This document shows positions 63,247 through 64,000 of a stretch of DNA of 64,000 bases, one piece after another. Made by a program: the position numbers and the translations under genes. Location: NCBI RefSeq assembly GCF_900174585.1, contig NZ_FWPT01000004.1, positions 1-64,000 of the forward strand, written 5' to 3'. The notes beneath the pieces are model-generated. The model was not told the DNA's origin, searched no databases, and saw only the letters and a program-made list of their open reading frames with translations. Each line of letters opens with the position of its first letter. Positions within the stretch are counted from its first letter, which is position 1. This stretch comes from Parendozoicomonas haliclonae. Lineage in GTDB: Bacteria; Pseudomonadota; Gammaproteobacteria; Pseudomonadales; Endozoicomonadaceae.

Positions 63247-63996
63247 TCACTCTATCTTGCCAACGATATAGGTCACATCGTCCAGATATCGCCCGGTCAG
63301 TGCTTCACTTTTAACGCGTATTATCCAGCCGTGATAGGGGTCTCTTATCAGGGCACTACTTCTATCATCACTAAAGCTATCCAGAATAATTGTGTGCCCG
63401 CCACCTTGTTCAAAATACAGGGACAACAACAGGGAACCATGTGAGATGATTTTTTCATTCAAAAAAGAAATGATTTCCGGAGGAGAGTACCCTCTCGGCA
63501 CATCTTCAGTCTCACCATGAAAACCATATTGTCGCCATAGCGCAATAGCACTGTCAGGCTTGCTGAGCGAGGAAGTACAGGCGATGGTATCAGCCACATC
63601 GATACCCTTATCAAGAAGCAACATTCCGGCACAGCTATCGACGCAGGCCCTCTGAGCGGGCTGCTGGAAGATATGATGACCAGCACAATCTTTTGCATAC
63701 CAATGTGCGCGGGGCAGGGTGTCATATAACGCTCTTGAAAACTCACCCGATTTTATTGGCGTATCCCTCAAGGCTTTCTGAAAGCCTTGCTGCCTGACTA
63801 ACACCGAGAATTCCATTGGCGTCATACCTTTGGCTGGAGAATAAGGAGCAATAGATACCTCCAGAATTTCATCATCCCGAAAAACATCAAAAGACTCCGG
63901 CCGATCTTTACCAACGGTATCAATCATATTGTGAAAGGGGTAAAAACGGTTATAGCGACTCTCTGTTTTCGCTGGGTGTACCGAATGTCGCAGCAC
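63247..63996 (-). CDS. papain-like/C39-like cysteine protease candidate (5' end may lie outside the window)
   Basis: 249 residues in view; the GTG at 63996 is a possible start, but the frame stays open to the window edge. Candidate catalytic residues are Q115 and C122 (AQRACVDSCAGMLLL), H201 (GGGHTIILDSF) and D219 (LIRDPYHGW), in the order and context of C39/AvrRpt2-like (C70) papain-fold peptidases. No signal peptide in view. Could be a cytosolic effector-type protease; partner and target unknown. Confidence 0.6.
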   Translation of the reverse strand: MLRHSVHPAKTESRYNRFYPFHNMIDTVGKDRPESFDVFRDDEILEVSIAPYSPAKGMTPMEFSVLVRQQGFQKALRDTPIKSGEFSRALYDTLPRAHWYAKDCAGHHIFQQPAQRACVDSCAGMLLLDKGIDVADTIACTSSLSKPDSAIALWRQYGFHGETEDVPRGYSPPEIISFLNEKIISHGSLLLSLYFEQGGGHTIILDSFSDDRSSALIRDPYHGWIIRVKSEALTGRYLDDVTYIVGKIE

Positions 63997-64000
63997 TTCC

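Overview
The window reads as a chromosomal stretch of a marine gammaproteobacterium. The partial 16S rRNA at the left edge looks most like the Endozoicomonadaceae (Endozoicomonas/Kistimonas-like); this is judged from memory of the variable regions, not from a search. The block dksA-gluQ-(yjjI-yjjW)-cbrX-cbrA-cbrB-pcnB-folK-panB-panC-panD follows the order familiar from Pseudomonas and relatives, which supports the class.

Layout. 1-830: 5' part of a 16S gene (minus) with leader boxA and tandem rrn promoters. 0.8-8.2 kb: pssA and branched-chain amino-acid genes (ilvC, ilvY, ilvH, ilvI), with a secreted esterase and an isochorismatase-like protein between them. 8.6-16.7 kb: a DUF4124 protein, a very large low-complexity orphan protein, small housekeeping genes, a DUF1611 protein, PBP1b and a TfoX C-terminal-domain protein. 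16.7-26.6 kb: iron region, with a Fur-box promoter driving a candidate small RNA, ChaN lipoprotein, and a heme-uptake operon (tonB-exbB-exbD-hmuT-hmuU-hmuV) divergent from a heme-type TonB receptor, with Fur-like boxes between. 26.6-43.7 kb: chrA, sfsA and the dksA-to-panD block, interrupted by a glycyl-radical enzyme/activase pair and a MITE. 43.7-51.2 kb: YciH/SUI1, DUF2333, LapG-like peptidase, cobalamin riboswitch-btuB-cobO, then a small thioredoxin, permease and ECF sigma factor.

51.2-63.2 kb is the accessory part: a ~12 kb element in the 3' half of a CAT-anticodon tRNA, bounded by 49-bp direct repeats. All its genes are on the minus strand: P4-type integrase, RelBE-type toxin/antitoxin, AlpA regulator, several orphans, a replication-initiator-like gene, two large proteins resembling podovirus ejection/internal-virion proteins, and a second DUF4224-plus-recombinase pair at the far end. 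It has no terminase, portal, capsid, tail or lysis gene, so it looks like a phage satellite rather than a prophage. The initiator gene contains four abutting 22-bp iterons beside four AT-rich 12-mers, the layout of a lambda-type origin embedded in its own initiator gene. This element is the strongest candidate for an undescribed system here.

The right edge (63.2-64 kb) holds a papain-like/C39-like cysteine-protease candidate whose 5' end may lie outside the window. All names rest on sequence reading and family memory; no database search was possible.
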